DNA of 55,446 nt from the NCBI GenBank assembly GCA_964505935.1, contig CAZDKX010000003.1, forward strand, positions 1-55,446, read 5' to 3'. The number at the start of each line of letters is the position of its first letter. The first letter of the stretch is position 1. The notes under the pieces are model-generated. The model had not been told where the DNA came from, did no database searches, and saw nothing but the letters and a program-made list of their open reading frames with translations. Source of the stretch: JADGQM01 sp964505935 (lineage in GTDB: Bacteria > Desulfobacterota > Syntrophobacteria > Syntrophobacterales > Syntrophobacteraceae). Positions 43,767 to 52,188 of the stretch are shown piece by piece. Both the position numbers and the translations under genes were made by a program.

Positions 43767-43783
43767 TTGGCGTAGGGGGCGCA
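43767..43783 (+). promoter_or_regulatory. Weak candidate sigma-54 promoter
   Basis: TTGGCGTAGGGGGCGCA has GG-N10-GC spacing and a TTGGC half-site, but GCGC in place of TTGC. It lies ~50 bases before the first operon gene, and a sigma-54 activator is encoded at the far end of the cluster. Treat as speculative. Confidence 0.22.
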
Positions 43784-43831
43784 CCCTTGATCCACGAAGC
43801 ACCGTAAACGAAATGACCAGGAGTGAAGAGA

Positions 43832-44728
43832 ATGGACAGAGAACCTATGTTGAAGAGGAAGACGGCGATTTCTTACAAAACGGAGGAGAAGACCGTCGTC
43901 CGCGGGTATGACCTCAGCGAACTGGCGGAGGCAGGCTACTCGTTCTGTGATGCTTTGTTCGTCCTGTTCCAGAGCAGGATTCCGACGGAAACCGAAGAGG
44001 ATATGCTCCGCTACGAAATGGGCGAATTCCTGGAGCACTCCATGTCGCCGTCGGCGGCCTCCGCGATCGCGGTGATCGGCGGCCGGCCCAATCTCCCTGC
44101 AGCGGTGGCGGCAGCGGTGATGACCTTTGGTGGCGCTCATGGTCCTGGGGCGGCTCACGGCTACATGATGAACAAGGCCATCGAACGGGCGCGGGTGGAA
44201 GGCAAGAGCCTCGAAGAGATGGGCAAGACACTGGTGGATGAGTACATGGACGCCGGGCTTGCGGTGATGGGCATGGGACAGCCGCAGCACACCGACGGCG
44301 ACCCTCGAGCCGAACCGACTCACATCAAGCATGAAGAACTGGGGCTCCACGGTGTTTACCTGGAGCTCCAGCGGTCGATTGAAAAGCATTTTAACGAACG
44401 CCGTGAGCGAGAGGGAAGATCTTACGTGGCGGTGAACATGATCGGAGCGGGCAACACGGCCCTGGCAGAACTCGGTTTTTCTCCCAATGCGGCTTGGGCG
44501 ATCGGCTGTGTCTGTCGCGGTTTCAGCTGTGCGGCCCATGCCCTCTACACCATGAAGAAGGGACACGCCTGGGCGGCGTCCAAGAGAGAGCCCATGGTGC
44601 AAATGCTGGATCTCTCGATGATAAAATATGTTGGTCCTCCCGACAAGGAAGTTCCGAGCCAGGCCGAGCGACAGGAATACGCCAGGAAGCAAAAAGAGGA
44701 AGGAGAGTATAAGAAATGGGCTCTTTAG
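43832..44728 (+). CDS. Citrate-synthase/citryl-CoA-lyase-like protein, subunit 1
   Basis: 298 residues from ATG at 43832, 8 bases after AGGAG. It is short like citryl-CoA lyases, opening KTAISYKTEEKTVVRGYDLSEL. The first catalytic His is kept (H103, in FGGAHGPGA). At the second catalytic His the usual GFGH is GMGQ (Q150), with DPRA still following. At the catalytic Asp the usual NVDG reads NMIG (I204). The C-terminal KYVGP is typical. So two of three canonical residues are replaced, although H153 is near. It is adjacent to and overlaps a second, more divergent copy, which suggests a heteromer. The reaction is unknown, probably on a CoA ester. Confidence 0.75.
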   Translation: MDREPMLKRKTAISYKTEEKTVVRGYDLSELAEAGYSFCDALFVLFQSRIPTETEEDMLRYEMGEFLEHSMSPSAASAIAVIGGRPNLPAAVAAAVMTFGGAHGPGAAHGYMMNKAIERARVEGKSLEEMGKTLVDEYMDAGLAVMGMGQPQHTDGDPRAEPTHIKHEELGLHGVYLELQRSIEKHFNERREREGRSYVAVNMIGAGNTALAELGFSPNAAWAIGCVCRGFSCAAHALYTMKKGHAWAASKREPMVQMLDLSMIKYVGPPDKEVPSQAERQEYARKQKEEGEYKKWAL

Positions 44729-45711
44729 ACGATCCGAGACTGCGCTACGATTACAGGGACCGCGAGAGGGGAACCGTCCCGCCGGACACGGCGAGGCAGC
44801 CATTTCGGTGGGTTTCCGAGGTGGCTTATAAGAATGTGCATCGCATTGTTACCCGTGGATACGACACAACCGAGCTGGTAGAGGCAGGCTATGGCATTGA
44901 GGATGTGCTCTTTATCGATTTCCAGGCCAGAATTCCGTTGGTGGAAGAGGCGAAGATGTTGAGTTACGTAATGGTCCTGGGCCTGGAAGACGGGCTCTCG
45001 AGCCCAGCCGCCATTTCGAGGATCGTCACCAAATCCAAGACTCTGCTGACCCAAGCTGCGGGGGCCTCCATCCTGGCGTTCGGCCATGCTTACGCCGCCT
45101 ATTCCGATTTTGGCAAGATGCTGGACGCCTACCTAGCCAAAGTCGAAAAGGAAGGAAAATCCCTGGCCGAAGCAGCGGAAATGGCCGTCAAAGAGAACCT
45201 CGAGAGCGAGGCGCTTGGAGTTTCCGAGCTGATGCTGAAGGACCCGGCGGCGAAAAGGATGATCGCCCGCGCAGAAAAGCTCGGGGTAGCCGGCAAGTAC
45301 ATCGCCTTCACCAAGGAGATCGTAAAGGCCGCGCAGAAGCTCTTCAAGGAACCGGTCGATCTGGATATGCTCGGTGCCACGGGGGCCACCATGATGGACC
45401 TGGGATTTTCGCCCGACGCCACTTGGTGCATTCTGGCCGTGACTCGCGCCTATGCGGCGGGAGCCCACTACTGTGAGGAAGTTGAGCGCGAGCCGTATGT
45501 GAGGTTGGGGCAGGCCCTGACCCCGAAGGAATACTACGACGGCCCCGCCGACCGGCCGGTGCCTTCCTTGGAAGAGCGGGCCAAAACGGCGGTTTCCGGA
45601 ACAGCCAAGACGCCGGAAGAATGGCACCGGAGTTTCATTGAGAAGCAGCAAGTCAAAGGCAGCGGCTGGGGTATCATCGAGGAAATCGAAGATCCGCGCC
45701 GCAAGATGTAA
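44716..45711 (+). CDS. Citrate-synthase-like protein, subunit 2 (divergent)
   Basis: 331 residues from ATG at 44716, overlapping the previous gene by 13 bases, with AAGGAGAG upstream. The same fold is seen: VTRGYDTTELVEAGYGIEDVL, SPAAISRIVTKS, and LGFSPDATWCILAVTRAYAAGAH near the end, followed by YYDGP. The catalytic positions read Tyr (FGHAY), Glu (GVSEL in place of GFGH) and Leu (DMLG in place of NVDG), so no canonical residue remains. It has a longer C-terminal tail of about 55 residues. It probably forms a complex with subunit 1 and may supply a structural or substrate-binding role. Confidence 0.72.
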   Translation: MGSLDDPRLRYDYRDRERGTVPPDTARQPFRWVSEVAYKNVHRIVTRGYDTTELVEAGYGIEDVLFIDFQARIPLVEEAKMLSYVMVLGLEDGLSSPAAISRIVTKSKTLLTQAAGASILAFGHAYAAYSDFGKMLDAYLAKVEKEGKSLAEAAEMAVKENLESEALGVSELMLKDPAAKRMIARAEKLGVAGKYIAFTKEIVKAAQKLFKEPVDLDMLGATGATMMDLGFSPDATWCILAVTRAYAAGAHYCEEVEREPYVRLGQALTPKEYYDGPADRPVPSLEERAKTAVSGTAKTPEEWHRSFIEKQQVKGSGWGIIEEIEDPRRKM

Positions 45712-45746
45712 TGCCTTGTGAACGAAGGGTTAGGGGAGGATTGCAT

Positions 45747-46889
45747 ATGGAGGTCGTGAAACCTGTTAAGAGGAACGTGCTGCTGAATCCCGGGCCGGCA
45801 ACCACCACCGACACCGTGAAGTATGCTCAGGTCATTCCGGACATCTGTCCTCGGGAGCAAGAATTTGTTGATATCATGTCGGGGGTCCGCGAAGACCTGG
45901 TCAAGATCGTCCACGGTGACCTCGAGAAATACACCTCCGTCATTTTCGCCGGGTCGGGAACGGTGATCCAGGATGTTTGCGTCAACTCCCTGGTGCCGGC
46001 CGGAAAAAAGCTCTGCGTGGTGAACAACGGCGCCTACTGTGCCAGGATGGTGGAAATCGCCTCCTACTACGGCATTCCCTGTGTCGATCTCCAGTTTCCC
46101 ACCACCGGCCTGCCGGATCTCAAAGTAGTCGAGGAGACCCTCGAGAAAGACAAGGACATCGCGGTAGTTGCCACGGTTCATCACGAAACGGGCACGGGGG
46201 TGCTGAACCCGGTGCGGGAAATCGGCAAAATGGCCCACGATAACGGTCTTATTTTTGTCGTGGACACCATCTCCACCTATGGTCTCATTCCCATCAACAT
46301 CGAGGAACAAAACATCGACTTCCTGATGTCTTCGGCGCAAAAGGGACTGGCGGCGATGACCGGCGTCTCGTGGGCGGTCGGCAACCGCAAGGAAATCGAA
46401 AAATCGAAGGACTATCCCAGACGTTCCTACTACTGCAATCTCTTCATGCAGTACGATTTCTTTGAACGGGTCGGCGAAATGCATTTCACGCCCCCGGTTC
46501 AGACTATTTATGCACTGCAGCAGGCCATCAAGGAGTACTACGAAGAGGGGGAACAGGCCCGCTGGGAGCGGCTCCAGAAATGCTGGGAAGCGATCCATAA
46601 GGGAATGGAGGAGATCGGTCTGACCTCGGTGATTGACAAGAACATCCAAAGCCGCCTGGTCGTCACGATCAAGGCGCCGGACGACGCCAAGTTCGACTTT
46701 TTCAAACTGCACGACTACTGTTACGAGCGGGGATTCACGATCTATCCGGGCAAGATGTTCGGGTTGAAGACCTTCCGCCTCTGCAATCTGGGGGTGATTA
46801 CCGCCAAAGACATCGAGGATTTCTTCGTGGTTGCGAAAGAGGCTTTCAGAAATATGGGATACACCCTGCCGCTCAAGGCTCATGCATAA
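45747..46889 (+). CDS. phnW: 2-aminoethylphosphonate-pyruvate aminotransferase-like (PhnW family)
   Basis: 380 residues from ATG at 45747, after TAGGGGAGGA. Family segments: NVLLNPGPATTTDTVK, YTSVIFAGSGT, NNGAYCARMVEIASYYGI, HHETGTGVLNP, VVDTISTYG (Asp contacting PLP), and the Schiff-base Lys199 in SSAQKGLAAMTG. A C-terminal YPGKMFGLKTFRLCNLG matches the substrate-binding Arg region of PhnW. The usual reaction is 2-aminoethylphosphonate plus pyruvate to phosphonoacetaldehyde plus alanine. A phosphonoacetate hydrolase four genes on supports this assignment. Other class V aminotransferases cannot be excluded. Confidence 0.8.
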   Translation: MEVVKPVKRNVLLNPGPATTTDTVKYAQVIPDICPREQEFVDIMSGVREDLVKIVHGDLEKYTSVIFAGSGTVIQDVCVNSLVPAGKKLCVVNNGAYCARMVEIASYYGIPCVDLQFPTTGLPDLKVVEETLEKDKDIAVVATVHHETGTGVLNPVREIGKMAHDNGLIFVVDTISTYGLIPINIEEQNIDFLMSSAQKGLAAMTGVSWAVGNRKEIEKSKDYPRRSYYCNLFMQYDFFERVGEMHFTPPVQTIYALQQAIKEYYEEGEQARWERLQKCWEAIHKGMEEIGLTSVIDKNIQSRLVVTIKAPDDAKFDFFKLHDYCYERGFTIYPGKMFGLKTFRLCNLGVITAKDIEDFFVVAKEAFRNMGYTLPLKAHA

Positions 46890-47000
46890 CCGAGGACGTG
46901 CGACGGGCAGGGGTTTTCCCCTCCATGCGCCGTTGGGTGTGATGTGACCAGGCAGAACCGCTACTGATCCAGAAAAGGCAGAAAGGAACAGGCAGGAATC

Positions 47001-48395
47001 ATGGCAGAGCTCGACAACATTCAGGAAATGTATCAGAGGGCCAGGAAAGCTTTTGAGGTGATTGAATTCTGGTCTCAGGAACAGGTCGACGAGATGGTGC
47101 TGGCGGTGGGATGGGAGTTCATGAAGGAAGAGAACCGCATTGCCATGGCCAGACTGGCTGTCGATGAATCGGGGATCGGCGTCTACGAAGATAAGCTGGC
47201 GAAGATTCGCAGCAAGACGCTCGGGACTCTGCGGGATCAGGTGGGAGCAAAGACCTGCGGGGTGGTTGAGGAAATCCCCCAAAAGGGTCTCACCAAGCTC
47301 GCCAAGCCCATCGGCGTCATCGCTAACGTCGTTCCCTGCACCAACCCCGAATCGACGATTTGCTGCCTTTCGCTGAGCACCCTCAAGACCCGCAACGCGA
47401 TGATCGTTTCCCCCCACCCGAGGACCCAGGGAAGCTCGTATCTCACGATCCAGGTTGCCCGAAGGGGGTTGAAGAAGGTCGGAGCTCCCGAGGATCTCCT
47501 GCAGTGCATCAAGAACACCAGCCAGGAAAAGACTTCGGAACTGATGGCCGCCTGTGACTTTGCGGTGGCCACCGGGGGGGCGGCCCTCCATAAGGTCGTG
47601 TACGCCGCAGGCAAGCCGGCCCACTCCGTCGGCGCCGGCAATGTCATCTCCTTCGTGGACGAAACCGCCGACGTCCCCGTCGCCGCGCGAAAAATCAAGA
47701 CTTCCAAGATTGCCAACAACTCCGCCTCCTGCTCGTCGGAGAACGCCGTAGCCATCTATGAAGGCATCTACGATCAGATGATCGAGGCCCTCAAGGCCGA
47801 AGGCGGGTATCTCTGCAATACCGAAGAGCGGGAAAAGGTGCGCGCCACCCTCTGGCCGGACGGCAAATCCCTGAATCGCGACGTCGTGGCGACTTCCGCC
47901 ACGAATATCGCCCGGATGGCCGGTATCCAGGTCCCCCCGGACACCAAGTTCATCATGGTCATTGGTGAGAAGATCGGTCCCGAAGACCGGTTCTCCGGGG
48001 AAAAGCTATCGCCGGTCCTGACCGTGTGGAAGTGGCGTGATTTCGATGATATGGTCCAGCGGATGAAGAAGATCCTGAAGTTCTCCGGGGAAGGACATTC
48101 CGTATCGATTCATTCTCGACGGGAAGACCGCATCCTGGAACTGGCCAAACACGCCAATGTGGGTCGGGTGGTCTGCAACCAGCCCCATTGCCACGCCAAC
48201 AGCGGCGGCTGGTGGTCGGGATTGCCGACGACCGATTCCCTTGGCGGCGGTACCTGGGCCGGCAACATGACCAGCGAAAACATCAATTGGAAGCACTTTC
48301 TGAACTACACTTATGTCGCCAGGGAGCTGCCGGAACAGGTTCCCACGGAAGAGTGGATCTTTGGTTCCTATTTCCAGAAATGGGGAAGAGACTAG
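47001..48395 (+). CDS. CoA-acylating aldehyde dehydrogenase (SauS-like)
   Basis: 464 residues. It resembles sulfoacetaldehyde dehydrogenase (acylating) SauS and acetaldehyde dehydrogenase (acylating), which lack the long C-terminal parts of usual ALDHs. Segments: FWSQEQVDEMVLAVGWEF, KTLGTLRDQ, AKPIGVIANVVPCTNPEST, KPAHSVGAGNV, SSENAV with catalytic Cys244 in NNSASCSSENA, and SGEKLSPVLTV. The family converts an aldehyde, CoA and NAD(P)+ to an acyl-CoA. In this phosphonate setting phosphonoacetaldehyde is the likely substrate, giving phosphonoacetyl-CoA. This differs from the classic PhnY, which is a non-acylating ALDH. Confidence 0.82.
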   Translation: MAELDNIQEMYQRARKAFEVIEFWSQEQVDEMVLAVGWEFMKEENRIAMARLAVDESGIGVYEDKLAKIRSKTLGTLRDQVGAKTCGVVEEIPQKGLTKLAKPIGVIANVVPCTNPESTICCLSLSTLKTRNAMIVSPHPRTQGSSYLTIQVARRGLKKVGAPEDLLQCIKNTSQEKTSELMAACDFAVATGGAALHKVVYAAGKPAHSVGAGNVISFVDETADVPVAARKIKTSKIANNSASCSSENAVAIYEGIYDQMIEALKAEGGYLCNTEEREKVRATLWPDGKSLNRDVVATSATNIARMAGIQVPPDTKFIMVIGEKIGPEDRFSGEKLSPVLTVWKWRDFDDMVQRMKKILKFSGEGHSVSIHSRREDRILELAKHANVGRVVCNQPHCHANSGGWWSGLPTTDSLGGGTWAGNMTSENINWKHFLNYTYVARELPEQVPTEEWIFGSYFQKWGRD

Positions 48396-48448
48396 GACCG
48401 GCAGGTTTTTGTCTTCACTGCGAAGACCGCTGAGGCTGCGGAGAAAAG

Positions 48449-49354
48449 ATGGGTCTGCTCGCCGCACCCTTGGCGGTCCCAGCGGTGAACGCGGGACGGT
48501 TGCGCCATATGGTGAATGATCGAGAAATCAAGGCGGTAGTCTTCGATTTCGGGCAAACCCTTGCCGATTCTTCGCAGGGGTTTCGCACGGCCGAGGCGGA
48601 GGCTCAAAAAAGACTCTTTTCCTATCTGGGGAAGACCTCCTGGGGTGACTTCATCGCGATCTATCGGGAGATCCGCAAGACCCGTCAGGACAGTTCGGAT
48701 TTCTCGCGGAAGGACATGTGGGTCCAAGTCTGCAGCCGATATGGGGCTGCCTCGGACCGGCTTCTCTTCGAACAATGGGAGAAGGACTACTGGAATACCG
48801 TGGAAGCGCAGACGGAGCTTTTCCCGGAGGCCTTGTCCACGCTGAAAGAGCTCGCCGCCAGGTATCGGCTGGCGCTGATCACCAACACCCAGGGCCAGGA
48901 GCAGTCCGGCAATCACCGTATCAGCCGCTTTCCCAGTCTGAAGCCACTCTTTCGGGAGATCATTGTGGCCGGGGGAGGAGGGTTGCCGCCCAAACCGCAT
49001 CCGGCTCCCTTTCGTCACTGCGTGACGCGGCTGGACCTCTACCCCCGGCAGGTGGTTTTCGTCGGGGATGACTGGCGGATAGACATCTGCGGCGCGGGCA
49101 GTATCGGGATGCAGCCCATTTGGCTCAAACACCACTCGGTCAAGCGATCCTGGCCCAGCGTGACAGCACGCGTTCCGGTCATCACCAGCCTGGAAGAGCT
49201 GCTCGGCCTGGAGAGTCTGCTCCGTGCAGAAGGAGCTGAGTGGCGGTCCCTGCTGCCTCCGAACGGGAAGAATTTCGGGGCCGAGATCGCTGCCTGGGAA
49301 GAATTCAGGGCGGGGGAGGAAGGGCCGATTCCCCTGAAAAACGGTCACCGATGA
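48449..49354 (+). CDS. HAD-family hydrolase, variant motif I
   Basis: 301 residues from ATG at 48449; an ATG at 48509 is possible. Motif I reads FDFGQTLAD: the nucleophile Asp is present, but the usual +2 Asp is Gly. A helical cap follows. Motif II is LITNTQG, motif III KP in LPPKPHPAPF, and motif IV VGDDWRID. Phosphonoacetaldehyde hydrolase (PhnX) also lacks the +2 Asp, but its catalytic cap lysine motif is not seen here. So it is a subclass IA HAD of unknown substrate. It may be a phosphatase that serves the phosphonate pathway. Confidence 0.78.
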   Translation: MGLLAAPLAVPAVNAGRLRHMVNDREIKAVVFDFGQTLADSSQGFRTAEAEAQKRLFSYLGKTSWGDFIAIYREIRKTRQDSSDFSRKDMWVQVCSRYGAASDRLLFEQWEKDYWNTVEAQTELFPEALSTLKELAARYRLALITNTQGQEQSGNHRISRFPSLKPLFREIIVAGGGGLPPKPHPAPFRHCVTRLDLYPRQVVFVGDDWRIDICGAGSIGMQPIWLKHHSVKRSWPSVTARVPVITSLEELLGLESLLRAEGAEWRSLLPPNGKNFGAEIAAWEEFRAGEEGPIPLKNGHR

Positions 49355-49415
49355 GTGCTGGGAGTGGAGACTCGGCCCCTTCCACGAACTTCGCTTCGAG
49401 CCCGGAAAGCTGAGT

Positions 49416-50504
49416 ATGATGCCAGCCCAAATCATCGTCTGTCTCGACGGCTGTGGTCCGCAGTACCTGGCCCAGAGCGACACCCCCAACCTGGACTCCA
49501 TCGCCCGGTCGGGTTTCGCTACCCTGGGGCAGGCCATCGTCCCTACGGTAACCAATGTCAACAACACCACCATTGTGACCGCGAGCCTTCCCGAGGTGCA
49601 TGGCATCACCTCCAATTATTTCCTCGACCCCGAGACCGGCCGGGAGGTCTACATGGAATCGTCGGAGTTCCTCCTGGCCGAAACCATCTTCCGTCGTGCC
49701 GCGCGAAAAGGGAAGAAAGCGGCGCTGCTCACCGCCAAGGATAAGCTCAAGAGTCTCATCCGCGATGGGGCAGCGATCGCTGAATCGGCGGAGGACCCGC
49801 CTCCGTGGTTGACCGACAGGCTCGGTCCGTCGCCCGGGATCTACTCCCTCGAGATCAATCACTGGCTCATGCGAGCCGCCCGTGAAGTGCTGCTGCGTTT
49901 TGCCCCCGACCTGCTCTACGTGACGACGACGGATTACGTGACCCACACCCATGCCCCAGAAGATGAACGATGCCAGGGGTACCTGCATGAACTTGACCGC
50001 CTCCTCGGGGAGATTTTGAATACCGCTTCCGGGCACGAACTGGTGGTGACGGCCGATCACGGCATGAATCCCAAATCACGGGCCCTGGATCTGAATCGGA
50101 TTCTGCAGGACCGGGGAATTGCCGCCAACGCCATCCCCATCATCAAGGACCGCTACGTGGTCCACCATCAGAACCTGGGAGGAGCGGCCTACGTTTACCT
50201 GCGGGACCTGGGGGCGGAAGCCGAAGCCATGGCCGTCCTGAAGGAAGAGACGGGGATCGAAGCCGTCATGACCAGCCCGGAGGCCGCCGTGCGCTTTCAC
50301 CTTCATCCTCGGAGGATCGGCCATTTGTTTGTCCTCGCCGATATCGACACGGTTTTTGGCAGCCTTCCTGAAGCCCGGGAAGAGGTGAAAATCCGTTCGC
50401 ATGGGTCGCTGCACGAGCGAGAAATTCCCATCTTTGGCTACGGACCGGGGCCGCTGGCGGTTCGCCCCAAAACGAACCAGGACGCGGCGGCGTGGGTCGT
50501 CTAA
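49416..50504 (+). CDS. phnA: Phosphonoacetate hydrolase
   Basis: 362 residues. Alkaline-phosphatase-fold enzyme that hydrolyses phosphonoacetate to acetate and phosphate. Visible metal ligands and nucleophile: Asp11 (CLDGC), the Thr nucleophile at 46 (VTNVNN), Asp and His in TTDYVTHTHAP, Asp-His in TADHGMN, and a final His in RSHGSLHE. The SLPEVHGI segment also matches. These agree with characterised PhnA proteins such as that of Pseudomonas fluorescens 23F (family knowledge). It provides the C-P cleavage step of the cluster. ATG at 49416 or 49419 is possible. Confidence 0.86.
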   Translation: MMPAQIIVCLDGCGPQYLAQSDTPNLDSIARSGFATLGQAIVPTVTNVNNTTIVTASLPEVHGITSNYFLDPETGREVYMESSEFLLAETIFRRAARKGKKAALLTAKDKLKSLIRDGAAIAESAEDPPPWLTDRLGPSPGIYSLEINHWLMRAAREVLLRFAPDLLYVTTTDYVTHTHAPEDERCQGYLHELDRLLGEILNTASGHELVVTADHGMNPKSRALDLNRILQDRGIAANAIPIIKDRYVVHHQNLGGAAYVYLRDLGAEAEAMAVLKEETGIEAVMTSPEAAVRFHLHPRRIGHLFVLADIDTVFGSLPEAREEVKIRSHGSLHEREIPIFGYGPGPLAVRPKTNQDAAAWVV

Positions 50505-50516
50505 AGGGGAACTCGG

Positions 50517-51089
50517 ATGAACCCGGAAAAACCGCTCGAGAGGGCCAGGGTCAATCGCATTGAAGAGAAATACCGAGGAAGACTGTTCGCTTTCCAGGTG
50601 GAGGATATCACCCTTCCCAACGGGCATAGGACCGAAGCCGCCATCGTTCGCCATCCCGGCTCCACGGGTATCGTGCCCTTCGCCGACGATGGCAGCGTGG
50701 TGATGACCTATCAGTACCGGCACGCCGTCGGCAAGTATCTACTGGAAATCCCCGCGGGAACTCTGGAAAAAGGCGAATCGCCCCTGGTCTGCGCGCAGCG
50801 GGAACTGGAAGAAGAAACGGGCTTCACCGCGGCAGCGTGGCTCCCGATGGCCACGATCCATATTCTGCCGGCCTATTCGGACGAGGTGATCCATCTCTTT
50901 CTGGCTACGGGGCTCAAGGCTGCGAGCCAACGTCTTGACCAGGATGAAATCCTGCAGGTGGTCCACCATCCCTGGAAGGCTTTGATGCAGATGCTGGAGG
51001 CAGGCATGATCACGGACGGACTCAGCGTCCTTGCGCTCCAGCAGGTGCAACGGTTTCGCCTAGAACTGGGCTGGGACACCGCGGAATGA
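50517..51089 (+). CDS. Nudix hydrolase (ADP-ribose pyrophosphatase-like)
   Basis: 190 residues, 12 bases after phnA. Nudix box: GTLEKGES followed by RELEEETGF, matching GX5EX7REUXEEXGU. The region YQYRHAVGKYLLEIPAGTLEKGE is like ADP-ribose and sugar-nucleotide hydrolases. It is cytoplasmic. The role in phosphonate use is unclear. It could recycle a nucleotide by-product. Confidence 0.87.
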   Translation: MNPEKPLERARVNRIEEKYRGRLFAFQVEDITLPNGHRTEAAIVRHPGSTGIVPFADDGSVVMTYQYRHAVGKYLLEIPAGTLEKGESPLVCAQRELEEETGFTAAAWLPMATIHILPAYSDEVIHLFLATGLKAASQRLDQDEILQVVHHPWKALMQMLEAGMITDGLSVLALQQVQRFRLELGWDTAE

Positions 51090-51174
51090 AATATCAAGGG
51101 AGATGACCCATCCCCCTTCGTCAACTGCTTTTCCTTTTACCGGGATCGCTTCCTGCCGGGCGAAAGGGCCATGG

Positions 51175-51227
51175 GCGGGGGATTACCCTTGCTCGCAGGC
51201 CGGGAAATGAGTTAGCATAATCCCCGC
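51175..51227. promoter_or_regulatory. Inverted repeat upstream of the LysR gene
   Basis: GCGGGGGATTA (51175-51185) and TAATCCCCGC (51218-51227) are near-exact inverted repeats separated by 32 bases, in the spacer before the LysR gene. It could be an operator or RNA hairpin of the regulator's own leader. Confidence 0.45.
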
Positions 51228-51267
51228 TAATCGTTTCCTGAAATTCGTTGACGAAAGGTTATATGCA

Positions 51268-52173
51268 ATGAATATCAACTTGCTGAAGATCTTTTACTTT
51301 GCTGTCAAATACGGCAGCATCAGCGCCGCCGCCAATGCCCTCTTCGTTACTCAACCGGCCGTAACCAAGGGTTTGCAAAGACTGCAGGACTTCTATGAAA
51401 TCAAGCTCATCAACCTGTTCGGCCGGAAGCTGGCCTTGACCGATGCCGGGGAGGTGCTCTACGGGATTGCGGAAAAGATTTTCGATATGGAGGAGCAGGC
51501 CGAGGAGGTCATTCGCGACTTCCAGGGGCGCAAAAAGGGCCTCATCCGCATTCTTGCCAGCGAAAGCTTCGGGGCCTACTACCTCCCTTATATCATCATC
51601 CCCTTTGGTACGGAAAACCCTCAAATCCATTTGTGCGCCAACATCCTTCCCACCGACCTGGTCGTGGAAGGAACCGCCGCGCTGAATTGTGATGTGGGAT
51701 TCATTTCCTATCCGGTGGAGCACAAGAAGCTGGTGGTGCGGGAGGTGCTGGAGGACCGGATCGTGGTGATCGTGCCGCCGGGTCATCCCTTATCGGACAA
51801 AGACGTCATCGACCCGCTGGATCTCGATGGCCAGGCCATCATCATGCACGAAAAGGGGTCGGCCCCTCAGCGGGTCATCGATGACCTGATCAGCCGTTAT
51901 CATCTGACGGTGGTCGTCCCCCTGGAGCTTTCCAGCAACGAGGGGATCAAACGAGCGGTTTCGGGGGGGCTGGGGATTTCGGTCGTCTCGCGCAACGCCG
52001 CCGCGGAAGAGATCGAGTCCGGGAAACTGGCGGCGCTGTCCATTTCCGACCCAACCGTTCGCCGGAAATTTTACATGGTGCACCACAAGGACAAATATTT
52101 CTCCGAGCCCCTGCAGAAGCTTGTAGACACCGTTTATCATTGGGCGGATGAATACGCCAAGAGCATCTCCTGA
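51268..52173 (+). CDS. LysR-family transcriptional regulator
   Basis: 301 residues. The N-terminal winged helix-turn-helix reads MNINLLKIFYFAVKYGSISAAANALFVTQPAVTKGLQRLQ, the standard LysR form. It is followed by a linker helix and a periplasmic-binding-protein-like effector domain (~90-300), with LIRILASESFGAYYLP and GLGISVVSR. It lies inside the cluster, 15 bases before the PbfA-like gene, so it probably responds to a phosphonate intermediate and controls the cluster. The target site is unknown. Confidence 0.92.
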   Translation: MNINLLKIFYFAVKYGSISAAANALFVTQPAVTKGLQRLQDFYEIKLINLFGRKLALTDAGEVLYGIAEKIFDMEEQAEEVIRDFQGRKKGLIRILASESFGAYYLPYIIIPFGTENPQIHLCANILPTDLVVEGTAALNCDVGFISYPVEHKKLVVREVLEDRIVVIVPPGHPLSDKDVIDPLDLDGQAIIMHEKGSAPQRVIDDLISRYHLTVVVPLELSSNEGIKRAVSGGLGISVVSRNAAAEEIESGKLAALSISDPTVRRKFYMVHHKDKYFSEPLQKLVDTVYHWADEYAKSIS

Positions 52174-52188
52174 TAGAAAGGGCAAGTA

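Larger units (their letters stand above)
43482..43831. other. 350-base leader region of the phosphonate operon
   Basis: No gene seen. It holds a perfect palindrome CTCATATATGAG (43585-43596), an AT-rich tract, the shared 18-base segment with a promoter, and a possible weak sigma-54 sequence near 43768-43783. The mRNA leader from the proposed sigma-70 start would be about 170 bases. Confidence 0.5.

Noticed and set aside
45534..47624. Minus-strand open frame of 696 codons across the phnW region
   Set aside because: It runs opposite three genes with clear active-site motifs, contains no domain pattern, and has no ribosome-binding sequence worth noting.
48449..49354. HAD gene as PhnX phosphonoacetaldehyde hydrolase
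   Set aside because: The cap lysine segment of PhnX and its DWAGT motif are absent. Kept as a HAD of unknown substrate.
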